DNA of 64,000 bases from Ulvibacterium marinum. GTDB taxonomy: Bacteria; Bacteroidota; Bacteroidia; Flavobacteriales; Flavobacteriaceae. The notes under the pieces were generated by a model. The model was not told where the DNA came from. It saw only the letters and a list, made by a program, of their open reading frames with translations, and made no database searches. Below, in pieces: positions 26,896-37,161 of the stretch (positions within the stretch are counted from its first letter, which is position 1; every line of letters begins with the position of its first letter). A program made the translations under genes and the position numbers. The stretch spans positions 744,001-808,000 of the forward strand of contig NZ_RBCJ01000002.1 of assembly GCF_003626755.1 (NCBI RefSeq), in the 5' to 3' direction.

Positions 26896-29800
26896 TAGTC
26901 TTCCATTAGGGCCGGGTCAAAAGTGTAGCCCTTATAATTTACTTTATAAACGGCGCTGTAAAAAGTGGGAATAAAAATCAAGGTGATGACCGTCCCAAAG
27001 AGTAGGCCGATCATAATACTAACAGCCATGCCCTCCCACATTTCACCACCGCTCAGGTATAAGGGAATTAGGCCTAAAACCGTGGTGAAAGTCGCCAAAA
27101 GAATGGGTCTAAACCGTTGAAGGCAAGCGGTAATTATGGCATCTTTCTCTGCCCTCTTCAATACGTTCTGTTCAATTTCCATTCGGTCAATGAGCACAAT
27201 GGCGTTATTGATTACTATTCCCGCCAAGGAGATTACCCCTAGAAACGGCATAAAACCAAAAGGTTCCTGAAAAATCAATAATCCAATGACCACTCCTATT
27301 ACGGCCAATGGAATGGTTAAGCAGACCATGGTCATTTTTCGGAAGGAATTGAATTGAATAATTAATAACAAGAGAATAATAAAGCCGGAAAGCGGAAGGT
27401 ATCGTACTACGGCCCCCATATTTTCCGCAGTGTTTTCCGCATCACCCCCAAATTGATAGCTATAATCCGCGCCCCATGTGACTTTTTGTTCGTCCAACCA
27501 AGGTCTAATCTCATTGGTAATGGCAGAAGCGTTGGCATCTTCCCGAAGTTCACTGGATACATTGACGGTCCTATAAATATCCAATCGCTTGATTTTACTA
27601 TATTGCCATTGGGGTACAATGCTCGCCACTTGGAGCAAAGGCACGCTCTTTCCAGAAGATTGGGAATAAATATTCAATGTTTCCAAGGACTCCAAGGTTT
27701 GTTGTTGACTGGCTTCGCTTCGCATCACAATGGGTATGGATTTGTCATCTTCCCGATACTCACCGGTTTGAAATCCGTCCAAAACCGTTTGTAGCGAGGT
27801 GGCAATATCCTGATTGGAAACACCGGCCGTTTGCGCTCGGTTCTGGTCAATATCAATAACGAATTTTTTACTTTTTGGTCCCCAATCATCCTTTACGTTT
27901 TTTGTGCCGCTTACTTCATTAAGCCTACCCTTTACGGAATTTGCAATGGTCGCAAGAACATCCGGTTCAGGACCGGATATCTTTACTTCTATGGGTGTCC
28001 CACCACCACCGGAACCCAATAGACCTACCTTAATATCCGCGTTGGGAAAATGTTGGAAACAGTATTTGTCCAATTTCTCTACCATGGCATTGTTGAAAAC
28101 AAAATTTGATGTGTTTACCAATAAATGAGCATAACTTGAGTTGGCCTCATCCGGTGAATAACCCAAATCATAGGACTCCGGTCCTTCCCCAATGTATGAA
28201 GACCAATCTACAATACCATTGGGCCTATTATTGTTTACTTGCAATGAATCGGAAATGTATTTTTCAATCTCCAGTACCACATCCGAGGTAGTTTCAATTT
28301 TTGTACCCAGGGGCAGATTGATGTCTACAGTAATCATGTTCCTATCACTATCCGGGAAAAAGACAAAGGCTATCTTGGTAAAACCGTAAAGGGAAAGAAA
28401 AAAGGCAACGAAAATTCCAATCAGTACCAGCCATTTATGGGCAAGGGCCTTAAGAATCAAATTTTTGTAATATCCCTTAAGGGTATTGATAATCCGATCT
28501 ATGAAGCTTTCCTTTTTTTCTGATTTCGGTGTGATTTTTAAAAAGAGATAACAAAACAGGGTAATTACGGTAAGTGCTATGATCCATGAGGACAAGAGCG
28601 CCATGGAAATCACTACAAAAATAGGCCCAACGATATCACCCATTATCGATTCGGCCAAATAAAAGGATAGAAATGCCGCCGAAGTGGTCAAGGTAGAAAT
28701 AAGTAAGGGGGTAAACAATTCCGAACAGGCTTCAATTGCCGCCTGTTTTTTGGGAACACCTTGCTCCAGTTTAACCATAATGGTCTCAGCAACTACAATG
28801 GCATTATCCACCATCATACCTAAAGCCATGATCAAAGCAGCCAAAGTAACCTGATTTAGACCCATACCGATAACTCCCATTAGCATAAGGGTCATGACCA
28901 CTACTATAGGGATTAGACTGGCAATAATGGTTCCTGATCGCAATCCCAAAAACACAAGCATTACTATAAGTACAATACTAATAGACTGCATAAGATTAAT
29001 AACAAAATCACTAATTTTTACATCGATATAGGTATCCAAAGAGGAGAGTCGGTTTAGTTCCAGGCCTACAGGTAATTTTTGTCGCCATTTGGCAAGGGTT
29101 TTATCTATATCCTCACCCAATTGTATAACATTGGAACCATCCTTAAGGCTTACATGTAACGATATGGCGTCCTTGCCATTTACTCGCACTTTTTGTTTGG
29201 GTGGATCAATATAGGATTGGGTAATTTTGGTAATGTCCCCCAATGGTAATAGTTGGGTGCCGTCAGCACCTACCGGAATCAGGGTTTCCTGAATATCTTC
29301 CAAGGAATTGAAATTACCCGTGGGTTCCAAAATAATGCGTTCATCGTTTAGATTGATTTGCCCTCCACTGCTTAAAATATTGGTCGATGCAATAATATTC
29401 TGCAACTTACTGGCGGAGAGGCCATATTCCTTCAATTGCGAATTATCGAATTCCACAAAAATCCGTTCATCCTGTTCGCCTCCCACCTCGACCTTCGCCG
29501 CATCAGGAAGTTTAATCAAATCGTCCTTGATATCATCTACATATTCTTTCATTTGGGCATAGGAAAACCCGTCAGAGGTCATCCCTACCACAATGCCATA
29601 AACTTCCCCGACTCCATCATCCTTAAGATCGGGCGTCACACCTTGGGGCAAGCCTTCTATAGCATCTAATTTTCTTCTCAAGCGATCCCAAACGGCCTGC
29701 ATTTTCTCGGGAGCCACTTCGTCCTTTAAGGTTACGGAAACCACGGAGAGTTCGGTTCTGGAGGTACTGGTCACTTCCTTGAGTTCCGGTAGCTCCTGTG

Positions 29801-30011
29801 CTACCTTTTCTATCTTATCCGTTACCAAAAGTTCCACACGCTCCGGACTTGCTCCTGGAAAGAACGAGACCACCGTCGCCACTCTTACCGTATACGGAGG
29901 CATACTATCCCTAGGCAATGACTGATACAAGGTTATGCCCAAAAGCATAATGGTACCCAGAATGGTAAACGTGATTCTATTTTTATTTATCGAAAATTGG
30001 GTAAGGTTCAT
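26895..30011 (-). CDS. RND-family efflux permease
   Basis: Inner-membrane proton-driven pump of 1038 residues with the RND layout: helix 1 at about 12-30, a large periplasmic loop, helices 2-6, helix 7 near residue 525, a second periplasmic loop and helices 8-12. The proton-relay region GMMVDNAIVV is present in helix 4. Motifs around LPRDSMPPYTVRVATVVSFF and FPGASPERVE are typical of the HAE branch. It probably exports drugs, lipids or other amphiphiles with the adaptor at 30235 and the TolC-like protein at 31351, all on the same strand. 223 bases separate it from the adaptor gene. Confidence 0.94.
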   Translation of the reverse strand: MNLTQFSINKNRITFTILGTIMLLGITLYQSLPRDSMPPYTVRVATVVSFFPGASPERVELLVTDKIEKVAQELPELKEVTSTSRTELSVVSVTLKDEVAPEKMQAVWDRLRRKLDAIEGLPQGVTPDLKDDGVGEVYGIVVGMTSDGFSYAQMKEYVDDIKDDLIKLPDAAKVEVGGEQDERIFVEFDNSQLKEYGLSASKLQNIIASTNILSSGGQINLNDERIILEPTGNFNSLEDIQETLIPVGADGTQLLPLGDITKITQSYIDPPKQKVRVNGKDAISLHVSLKDGSNVIQLGEDIDKTLAKWRQKLPVGLELNRLSSLDTYIDVKISDFVINLMQSISIVLIVMLVFLGLRSGTIIASLIPIVVVMTLMLMGVIGMGLNQVTLAALIMALGMMVDNAIVVAETIMVKLEQGVPKKQAAIEACSELFTPLLISTLTTSAAFLSFYLAESIMGDIVGPIFVVISMALLSSWIIALTVITLFCYLFLKITPKSEKKESFIDRIINTLKGYYKNLILKALAHKWLVLIGIFVAFFLSLYGFTKIAFVFFPDSDRNMITVDINLPLGTKIETTSDVVLEIEKYISDSLQVNNNRPNGIVDWSSYIGEGPESYDLGYSPDEANSSYAHLLVNTSNFVFNNAMVEKLDKYCFQHFPNADIKVGLLGSGGGGTPIEVKISGPEPDVLATIANSVKGRLNEVSGTKNVKDDWGPKSKKFVIDIDQNRAQTAGVSNQDIATSLQTVLDGFQTGEYREDDKSIPIVMRSEASQQQTLESLETLNIYSQSSGKSVPLLQVASIVPQWQYSKIKRLDIYRTVNVSSELREDANASAITNEIRPWLDEQKVTWGADYSYQFGGDAENTAENMGAVVRYLPLSGFIILLLLIIQFNSFRKMTMVCLTIPLAVIGVVIGLLIFQEPFGFMPFLGVISLAGIVINNAIVLIDRMEIEQNVLKRAEKDAIITACLQRFRPILLATFTTVLGLIPLYLSGGEMWEGMAVSIMIGLLFGTVITLIFIPTFYSAVYKVNYKGYTFDPALMED

Positions 30012-30234
30012 AGGTCACAATCGTTAGTTGAAAATATATCGCCTTTTTTGGCGGACAAGACTTACGGTTTCTTGAAATTTTCGTTTCTCAGGAATTGATT
30101 GGTTATTTAGTAATTAGTTACTAGGTGAAAGTTTTTAATAACTTTAAAATCAATAACCTAATAATTTTTTGATGTTTCATTGCTTTTCAAAATCCATAGG
30201 TCTTCCGTCCCTTGGTTATGAGAGAATCACTACT

Positions 30235-31326
30235 TTATTGTAAGGAGACATGCTGTCCGTCCAATAACGTTTGTAGACCTGCTGTGGCAATTCTTTGTCC
30301 TTCTTTAAGTCCTTGTACCACCTCAAATCCATCAGAGTTTAAGCCGCCCACTTTCACCGGATTTTTTTTAACGACAGATTTTTCACCCTCCTCAACTATC
30401 ACATAAACAAATCGGCCGGAACTGTCCTCCCCGACTGCATGGGCAGGAATGCGAATCGCATTGCCCTTATTTTTGTTTTCGTCCAATTCAAAGGTGACGT
30501 TGGCCGCCATCCCGGTTTTAATGTCCTCGGTTGCCTCATCCAACTTTACCCGTGCCGGATAGGTAGCCGTGTTGTTATCCACTGCCGGTGATAGTTCCGT
30601 TACCCTTCCCATAAATGTCTTGTCGACCACAGAGGGTAACGTAATGCGCACAGGCATGTCCAAATGCACTTCATTAATAATGCTTTCAGGAAGACCGAGG
30701 GCTATCTGCATCTCGGTTCCGGCGTTCAAGACGGCAACGGTCTGGCCCGGACTTATATTTTCGTCCACTTCTGCGGTTACAGAGGTTATTACCCCATCTT
30801 CCGGTGCATACAAATAACCATAATTGACCTGCTCTTGTTGTATGGAAACACTTCTCTTGGCGGATTCATAGCTTTGCTGTGCCGTTTTAAAGGAGTTCTT
30901 GGCCGATTCAAAATCGGTCAACGAGGCACTTCCCTTTTCATACAACACCCGAAACCTATCCAAGGAAAGCTTGGCGGTATTCATTTGGGATTCGGCACTG
31001 TTCAATTCAGAAACGGACCGTTCATAATTCAACCGGGATTCCACATTGTCCAATTTTCCCAATAATTGCCCCTTCTTGACCGTTTGGCCCAATCGCATAT
31101 CCAATTGCATTAAAATGCCCGTGTTCCTAAAACTCAGATTAATGATTTTTTCCGTCCTAGCGGTTCCACTAAAGGACCGTTCCTTGCCCCCGTTATCATA
31201 AGAAACTTCAATGTATTCCACGGGCCGTACGAATTCTTCCTTCACCTGTTTTTCTCCCCCACAGGCCAACATACCCAGAAGGGTTACCAAGACGGTTGTT
31301 TTTTTAAATGGTCGATATAGTTTCAT
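30235..31326 (-). CDS. RND efflux periplasmic adaptor (membrane fusion protein)
   Basis: Adaptor of 363 residues linking pump and outer-membrane channel. The signal peptide ends LLGMLAC, giving a lipid Cys22. It has a split lipoyl/barrel-sandwich domain (GQTVKKGQLLGKLDN, later APEDGVITSVTAEVDENISP), a helical hairpin between them (about 95-165), then beta-barrel and membrane-proximal domains (GMAANVTFEL, RIPAHAVGED). The gene lies 24 bases after the TolC-fusion gene and should be co-transcribed with it. Confidence 0.93.
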   Translation of the reverse strand: MKLYRPFKKTTVLVTLLGMLACGGEKQVKEEFVRPVEYIEVSYDNGGKERSFSGTARTEKIINLSFRNTGILMQLDMRLGQTVKKGQLLGKLDNVESRLNYERSVSELNSAESQMNTAKLSLDRFRVLYEKGSASLTDFESAKNSFKTAQQSYESAKRSVSIQQEQVNYGYLYAPEDGVITSVTAEVDENISPGQTVAVLNAGTEMQIALGLPESIINEVHLDMPVRITLPSVVDKTFMGRVTELSPAVDNNTATYPARVKLDEATEDIKTGMAANVTFELDENKNKGNAIRIPAHAVGEDSSGRFVYVIVEEGEKSVVKKNPVKVGGLNSDGFEVVQGLKEGQRIATAGLQTLLDGQHVSLQ

Positions 31327-31350
31327 ATTCTTTGTATATAGCTATTAATA

Positions 31351-33678
31351 TTAATCAAAATTGGCATCAAGAAATTCTGCAAATCGTTGTTTAAAGGCAT
31401 TGTTTTCCTCCTCGGTATGTAACAAAAAGTTATAGCCCATAAAACGCTCCAATTGAATGGCATTCAATAAAAAATTATAGGTTGCACTGGCTTGTGCCAA
31501 TTGCGCCTGTAGGTAATTATTCTGGGCATCGATCAACTGAATGATACTAACGGCACCTTCCGAATAGGAGGTCTGAACCAGTTCCAAGGCCTCTTCGGCC
31601 GCATTTACGGATACCTCCGAGAGTCGTATGTTGGAAATTTGGTTGAATACGTTCAAAACTCCGACGCTTACATTGCTCTCAATGGCCAGTTCTGTATTTT
31701 GTATATTGATTTCTAACTGGTCCTGTTGGATTTTGGCGGTCTGTTTATTGATGTTATTTCGGAACTGATTGAATATGGGTAATGACAAGTTGACCCCCAC
31801 ATTATAATTGTTGGCCGGATCTGGATCAATACTCCCTACCCCCCATTGATTAAAGTTCTGGTTGTAATTGCCTTGTAGTGCCACCGTCGGTATCAAACGC
31901 CCAAAGGAGTTCAATCTAAAATTTCGTTCAACCGCCTTTAAGTTATGATCCAATGATACCAGTTCCGGTGAATTGTTTTTGGCCTCCTCGATCAAAAAAG
32001 CGACAAAAGGATCCTTCAACAACGGGTTATCCAATATTTCCGCCAGTTGATTATAATTGTACGCCTCAAAAACTCCTTCACCAAGTAGGGCATCCTCAAC
32101 ATCCAATTCAAAATCAATAGGGTTGTTCAACAACTGATTAATACCTATTAAAGCCTGATCCAATTGGTTAATCGCTTCGATCATGGTTTGGGTATTTTGT
32201 GCCATTTGGCTCTGAAAGCGCAACATATCCGATTTACCGGACTGGCCTGCCTCATAATTCTGCTTGGCCAACTTTAAATTCTCCTTGGTCAATTGTAGGT
32301 TTTGATTCTGAATTTTTACATTCACCTTGCTGACCAAAGCATTGAAGTACAGATTGGAGGCTTCCAAAATAGCATCGAGCTGGGCTGCATTAAAATTGGC
32401 TTCCTGAGCTTTCTGAAGGTTCTTTTGAACGGTAATGTTCGCATTGGCCGCCTCCGAATAAATGGTCTGATTTAATTGTATGTTTCCATCCGTGGAGAAC
32501 TCAGGTGAAATAGGCGCAACGGCTACCCGATCATCCACATTGGTAAAGGTTGCATTGGCCGTAATATCGGGATAATAATTGCTCTTTGCCGTTTTTACAT
32601 CCTGCTGGCTTAGTTCCACATCCTTTTGTTGAGACTGCAGGGATAGGTTTCGTTCAAAATTCTCATTGAGAATATCCAACAGCGAATAGGTTTTTTCGGA
32701 TAACGGGTTTTTGAACTCCCCCACAAAATCTGTTCGTTCTATTAGGCTATATCTGATAGGTATGCCCAACTTCTGCATGGTATTAAAATTTGCAGTGAGC
32801 CGCTGTTCAAAATCGATAAAAACATTTTGCTCGGATAAAGGGTTCCCATTTACATAGGCCTCAATGGTCAAGGCAATGCGCCTAAAGATCTGGTTTACAT
32901 TATCATCGCCACTATTAGTTGCCATAAGACCAAGTCCTACATCTTCTGGAGCGGTACTGGTAAATGAAGGAATACCTTTTTCAATCAATACATTACTTAG
33001 CATTTTTATTTCTTCATTGGTAAGAAAGAAACCTCCTGCCAAATACAATGCATCCAGATTTTCTATACCAGACACAATGTCCTCTACGTTTTCAAAAGGA
33101 ATGATTTTAAAACTTGTCCCGGTTCCCTTCAAAATATCGCCAAGGGTCGTATCCAATGGCAACACTGCGGCTATTCCCGACTCTATGGCCACCCCCACAC
33201 TGCTAAAATCAGACAATTCCTTTAGGGTTTCTAAATCTTGACTAAAAGACTGGACACCCATTAAATAGGTGAAATTTTCAATACCCGAGGTCCTCTTTTC
33301 CAAATCCAAGGTGGTCATATCCGTATTAATGGAACCAAAAAGAATAGTAGGTTTGGCATGACTGGTTTGACCTTGAATTACAATATTACTTGCCGATCCA
33401 ATGGCAATTATGATGTCTACATCACTATTTATTAGACTCTGATAGTTTTTGCGAGCCAGATTTACATCATAGTTGTGAATCATTCGGTACTCCTCTGGAA
33501 AGATAATCTCGGCATCCTCCCCTACTACCGAGCTTACTTCGTTCTTTAGTCGTTCCAGTAGCACTTCGGTCTCGGAGGTACTAATATCCACGAGCATTCC
33601 TATCGTATAGGCTTTTTTAGTTTGGGACCAGCAGCAAAAGCTGACCAAAAACAGTATAAAAACCAAATGTTTTCTCAT
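31351..33678 (-). CDS. TolC-like outer-membrane factor fused to an ABC-type substrate-binding domain
   Basis: Unusual fusion of 775 residues. After a signal peptide (ending CCWSQ near 18), residues about 22-320 resemble the ABC_sub_bind/periplasmic-binding type I domain: YTIGMLVDIS, DVDIIIAIGSASNIVIQGQ, KPTILFGSINTDM and LDALYLAGGFFLTNEEI. Residues about 330-765 are a TolC-type outer-membrane efflux protein with two repeats of long helices and barrel strands (LLDILNENFERNLSLQSQQ, ASNLYFNALVSKVNVKIQNQ, SYSEGAVSIIQLIDAQNNYL). Both halves are in one uninterrupted frame. It is the outer-membrane part of the RND system downstream; the binding domain may sense or capture substrate. Confidence 0.88.
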   Translation of the reverse strand: MRKHLVFILFLVSFCCWSQTKKAYTIGMLVDISTSETEVLLERLKNEVSSVVGEDAEIIFPEEYRMIHNYDVNLARKNYQSLINSDVDIIIAIGSASNIVIQGQTSHAKPTILFGSINTDMTTLDLEKRTSGIENFTYLMGVQSFSQDLETLKELSDFSSVGVAIESGIAAVLPLDTTLGDILKGTGTSFKIIPFENVEDIVSGIENLDALYLAGGFFLTNEEIKMLSNVLIEKGIPSFTSTAPEDVGLGLMATNSGDDNVNQIFRRIALTIEAYVNGNPLSEQNVFIDFEQRLTANFNTMQKLGIPIRYSLIERTDFVGEFKNPLSEKTYSLLDILNENFERNLSLQSQQKDVELSQQDVKTAKSNYYPDITANATFTNVDDRVAVAPISPEFSTDGNIQLNQTIYSEAANANITVQKNLQKAQEANFNAAQLDAILEASNLYFNALVSKVNVKIQNQNLQLTKENLKLAKQNYEAGQSGKSDMLRFQSQMAQNTQTMIEAINQLDQALIGINQLLNNPIDFELDVEDALLGEGVFEAYNYNQLAEILDNPLLKDPFVAFLIEEAKNNSPELVSLDHNLKAVERNFRLNSFGRLIPTVALQGNYNQNFNQWGVGSIDPDPANNYNVGVNLSLPIFNQFRNNINKQTAKIQQDQLEINIQNTELAIESNVSVGVLNVFNQISNIRLSEVSVNAAEEALELVQTSYSEGAVSIIQLIDAQNNYLQAQLAQASATYNFLLNAIQLERFMGYNFLLHTEEENNAFKQRFAEFLDANFD

Positions 33679-33716
33679 AATCTATATGCTTTTACCGTAC
33701 TACAGTAGGATTGATG

Positions 33717-34958
33717 TTAATTTAATTTAAGCTTCTTTATCAGTTTCTCCACCGTAAGTCCTTGGACTACGATCGAGAAAATAACAACAATATAAGTAAC
33801 TACCAAGAATAAATCCCGTTCCATGGCATCGGTTAGGCCCAAGGCCAATGCAATGGAAATTGCTCCCCTAAGTCCGCCCCAGGTCATAATGAGATTGGTA
33901 TTGGGTACAAAATCCAATTTTTTCTGGAACAGATAAACCGGTAAAATAAGCGAGAGGTATCGGCAAATTAGTCCTATGGGGATAATCAAAAGACCTGCTA
34001 TGATATATTTTGGTTCCAAATCCAGCACAAGAATTTCCATTCCAATAAGCACAAAGAGTACGGTATTGAGCAAAATATCTATCAGTTCCCAGAACTTGTC
34101 CACATACTCCTCGGTTAACTCGGACATGGCCGCCTCCCTGGTTTTATTGCCTCCTACGATCAAACCGGCGACTACCATGGCCAATGGGGCGGAAACATGA
34201 AGGTATTGTGCCAAAACGGTACCGGTCATCACGGCTGCAAGAGTAATAATCACTTCAATATTATAATCATCTATACTTCGCATAAACCTATAGGTAAGCC
34301 ATCCCAACAAAGCCCCTAAGAGTAACCCGCCAAAAACTTCAACTGCAAACAATTCCAGAACCTCATTAAAGGAGAAACCGTTCCCTGTGCCACTGGCCAG
34401 TCCAAAAATGGTCAAAAAAATCACTACCCCTACCCCATCGTTGAATAGGGACTCCCCTACTATCTTGATTTCCAATTTCTTTGGAGCTCCGGCTTTCTTT
34501 AAGATGCCCAGCACGGCAATGGGATCTGTTGGGGAAATCAAGGCCCCGAACAGCAGACAATATATAAATTTCACATGGAGATCTATGGCCATAAGTACAA
34601 AGTAGACGGAGCCTCCTATTAAAAAGGTAGATACCAAAACTCCAAAGGTCGCGAAGGCGAGTACGGGCCAACGCTGTTCCTTTAACTTTTGAAGGTCGGT
34701 ATGCAGGGCGCCGGCGAACAGCAAAAAGCTCAGCATTATATCCAACAATACGGTCTTAAAGTCAATATGGGTAATAATGAAGCGTTCGGCATTGAGCAAG
34801 GTGTCATCTATATAACTTAGCAAAAAGATGATTACGGTAAAGAAAATGGTAATTACGGTAAGGCCTATGGTATTGGGTAATTTGATAAACCTAACATTGA
34901 TGTAGCCAAAGAGGGCCGAAATGAATACCAGGATGCTCGTAATAACAAAATAATCCAT
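33717..34958 (-). CDS. CPA1-family Na+/H+ (cation:proton) antiporter
   Basis: Inner-membrane transporter of 413 residues with about twelve hydrophobic segments. NhaP/CPA1 hallmarks are visible: ALISPTDPIAVLGILKKAG near residue 142, GESLFNDGVGVVIF near 170 (the paired Asp region) and TWGGLRGAISIALAL near 358. It exchanges Na+ or K+ for protons, supporting pH and salt tolerance. No C-terminal TrkA-C regulatory domain is present. It lies 38 bases upstream of the TolC-fusion gene on the same strand, possibly in the same transcript. Confidence 0.9.
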   Translation of the reverse strand: MDYFVITSILVFISALFGYINVRFIKLPNTIGLTVITIFFTVIIFLLSYIDDTLLNAERFIITHIDFKTVLLDIMLSFLLFAGALHTDLQKLKEQRWPVLAFATFGVLVSTFLIGGSVYFVLMAIDLHVKFIYCLLFGALISPTDPIAVLGILKKAGAPKKLEIKIVGESLFNDGVGVVIFLTIFGLASGTGNGFSFNEVLELFAVEVFGGLLLGALLGWLTYRFMRSIDDYNIEVIITLAAVMTGTVLAQYLHVSAPLAMVVAGLIVGGNKTREAAMSELTEEYVDKFWELIDILLNTVLFVLIGMEILVLDLEPKYIIAGLLIIPIGLICRYLSLILPVYLFQKKLDFVPNTNLIMTWGGLRGAISIALALGLTDAMERDLFLVVTYIVVIFSIVVQGLTVEKLIKKLKLN

Positions 34959-35254
34959 TCAAAAAGAGAAAATTGGGTTGTGCGTAAAAATATGTTAAAT
35001 ATATCAAAAGAAAGGTGCGTGCCTATAAAAAATAGGGCCTTGCGAAGGTTCAACTACATTTTTTGGGACACACAAAAACCCAAGGAATATACTACATACC
35101 CAGTAAAATACAGCACTTGACACGTCTATAAGAGTCCAAATATCAGTATCTGGCGAAGTTTAAATTTTAGTACAACCCCATCCCCAAATTCTAAAAACCC
35201 ATATAAACGGTTGAATATTAATCAAACGACTATTTGAATATAATTAAAGGACGC
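34959..35254. other. intergenic region, nothing recognised
   Basis: About 296 bases without a coding-like frame. It contains one short AT hairpin (CCTAT-AAAAA-ATAGG near 35018-35033) but no clear terminator or promoter. It serves as the upstream region of the antiporter gene and the downstream region of the barrel gene at 35255. Confidence 0.4.
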
Positions 35255-36370
35255 TTAAAAGGCCTCATTAACTCCAAAATAGATACCATTTTGACCATCT
35301 TTTCCGTTACCGATATCCAAACGCAACCAAGTGCCTTGATCTTTCAATAATTTAAACCTCACTCCTGCACCATACCCAGGTTTAACAGAATTAAATCGTA
35401 ACAGATCCGATGCGTCGCCTGCCACACTTCCGATAAGGCCAAAAGCGGCGAAAGACCATCTAGGTTTAAATCGATAGCGATATTCTGCCTGGACAACATA
35501 CATGTTCTTATCCAAGAATCGACCATAGAAATATCCTCTTGCACTGTTACTACCTCCAAAAAAGGCCATGCCTTGAAAAGGCACGTCCCCATAGTTGTTT
35601 TCAATATATACTTGGGTGGCCAGGGTACTTCGTGCCCCTAAAGGTTCATAGTTTCTCAAATCGAGAGTGAACTTATTGAAACCATGGGTCGCTCCTAAAA
35701 TAGGGCTTGAAAAATGAGCCCCAATACCAAACAATTGCCCATCCGTGGGCGATCCGATATCATTTCTTGTATCCAAATTAAATTCAGCCCCTATTCCACT
35801 TATAATTGTTCTATCCGAACCCAGAATGGTTCCCAAATCCAATAATCCCCCTTCCTCAACTTCAGTGACCTGATGATTTGCAAAATTATAGGTGAACCCA
35901 AAGTTCAAGTCCGGTGGTAAACGCTTTAAAAAACTTACCTTAAGCTTGTGCGTGGTCTGATCATACAGTTCTTCATTTTCTTCAGGAGTTTCCGGGCCAA
36001 TCCCCCAAAAAGAATTCGGATATATTTCAAATAGGTATTCGGCGTCAATAAAATAATCTCCTTTTCCAAGGTAAACTTGGGGCGTTACATTGAACATAAT
36101 TTGTCCTGCCGTGGTATAAATTCCACTGAATAAAACATTGGAAAGACGCTGATTGTATTGATTGGTGTTGTTCAACAGGAACATTTGTCCACCACCACCA
36201 ACTCCAAATTGTGTCTCCGGGGTGTAAAAAGCTATGGGCAGACCAATAAATTTTATATTCTTTGTTTTGCCCAGTGTATCGGTACGGACAAATCCTTCCT
36301 CCCTCCCCTGCCCAATAAGAAAAATTGGAAGTACGATAAAAAGTAGGTTATTTAAAATCTGTTTCGTCAT
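35255..36370 (-). CDS. BamA/TamA-type outer-membrane barrel protein
   Basis: Protein of 371 residues with a signal peptide (ending LPIFLIGQ near 21). The body is a predicted 16-strand-like barrel of the bacterial surface antigen type: FDLRNDIGSPTDGQLFGIGA-like strands, FNKFTLDLRNYEPLG, the GGSNSARGYFYGRF loop (the conserved Arg-Gly-Tyr region), and a terminal Phe. No POTRA domains are present, so it is a short BamA-superfamily porin-like protein, not BamA itself. The start shares one base with the stop of the upstream barrel gene, so the two are coupled. Confidence 0.83.
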   Translation of the reverse strand: MTKQILNNLLFIVLPIFLIGQGREEGFVRTDTLGKTKNIKFIGLPIAFYTPETQFGVGGGGQMFLLNNTNQYNQRLSNVLFSGIYTTAGQIMFNVTPQVYLGKGDYFIDAEYLFEIYPNSFWGIGPETPEENEELYDQTTHKLKVSFLKRLPPDLNFGFTYNFANHQVTEVEEGGLLDLGTILGSDRTIISGIGAEFNLDTRNDIGSPTDGQLFGIGAHFSSPILGATHGFNKFTLDLRNYEPLGARSTLATQVYIENNYGDVPFQGMAFFGGSNSARGYFYGRFLDKNMYVVQAEYRYRFKPRWSFAAFGLIGSVAGDASDLLRFNSVKPGYGAGVRFKLLKDQGTWLRLDIGNGKDGQNGIYFGVNEAF

Positions 36371-37053
36371 TAGAAAAAGAAATCGTCTAGAATCACATTA
36401 AAACCAAAGGAAAAAGCAGTATTGCTAATCGATATGTTTTGGGAATCTATGATGCCTGAGGGCTGTTGTTCTTGATCTATACCGACCCAAAAAAGATTCA
36501 GATCAAATCCAATGTCAAACGCAATTTGGTCATTGATCACATACGAATAGCCAAGACCTATCAATACACCAAACCCATCTCCTTCGGAAATCTCTTGAAT
36601 AGGGTTGTTCAAATCGTTGAAACTTGTCTCTTCCCCATAGCGCACGTACCCTGAGGACAGCTTTGCAAACAATGAACCTCTTTCGTTTTCAGTAAGATAA
36701 TAGGAAGTAAACGGCCCAAGGAACAAGGATTCTGTAGTGCGATCAATATTTCCGGAAGAGCTACCTCTATCCGCTCTTAAATTGCCACCTAGAAGCCATC
36801 TATCCTTAATGAATTTTCCAGTGGACAGATTAAGCCCGAACTCATTGGTAATTAGTTTTACATCCGAACTGCGTTCTTTATTTGTATTTGAGCTTATATT
36901 GCCTGATAATCCGGTAAGCCACCTCCCTTTTCGAAAAGGGGTATGCAATGAATCCTGTGATTTATTTTGCTGCGCTTGTAAAGGAAATGACAACAACAGA
37001 AATAGGACAAATATGAAATATGCATTAATCCTTTTACAATGATTTACTTTCAT
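36370..37053 (-). CDS. outer-membrane beta-barrel protein
   Basis: Secreted protein of 227 residues; signal peptide ends SFPLQAQ near 28. It then shows alternating strands of a small OmpW/OmpA-type barrel (RWLTGLSGNISSNTNKERSS, LGGNLRADRGSSSGN, GVLIGLGYSYVINDQIAFD) and ends in FFF. Function is not recognisable; coupled translation with the BamA-like gene downstream suggests a shared envelope role. Confidence 0.75.
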   Translation of the reverse strand: MKVNHCKRINAYFIFVLFLLLSFPLQAQQNKSQDSLHTPFRKGRWLTGLSGNISSNTNKERSSDVKLITNEFGLNLSTGKFIKDRWLLGGNLRADRGSSSGNIDRTTESLFLGPFTSYYLTENERGSLFAKLSSGYVRYGEETSFNDLNNPIQEISEGDGFGVLIGLGYSYVINDQIAFDIGFDLNLFWVGIDQEQQPSGIIDSQNISISNTAFSFGFNVILDDFFF

Positions 37054-37074
37054 TTAAGTCTGGATGGACATTTA

Positions 37075-37104
37075 TTTGATGCTATCAATATACTAATATA
37101 ATTG
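37075..37104 (+). promoter_or_regulatory. candidate promoter of the MBL-fold gene
   Basis: TTTG at 37075-37078, an 18-base spacer and TATAATTG at 37097-37104 resemble the Bacteroidota -33/-7 pair, with one mismatch in the -7 element. It lies in the divergent gap between 37053 and 37162. Confidence 0.4.
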
Positions 37105-37161
37105 TGGATACAACCTTTTGACGATCTTTGGTATATTAGTGAGAGTTATAAATATCGAATT

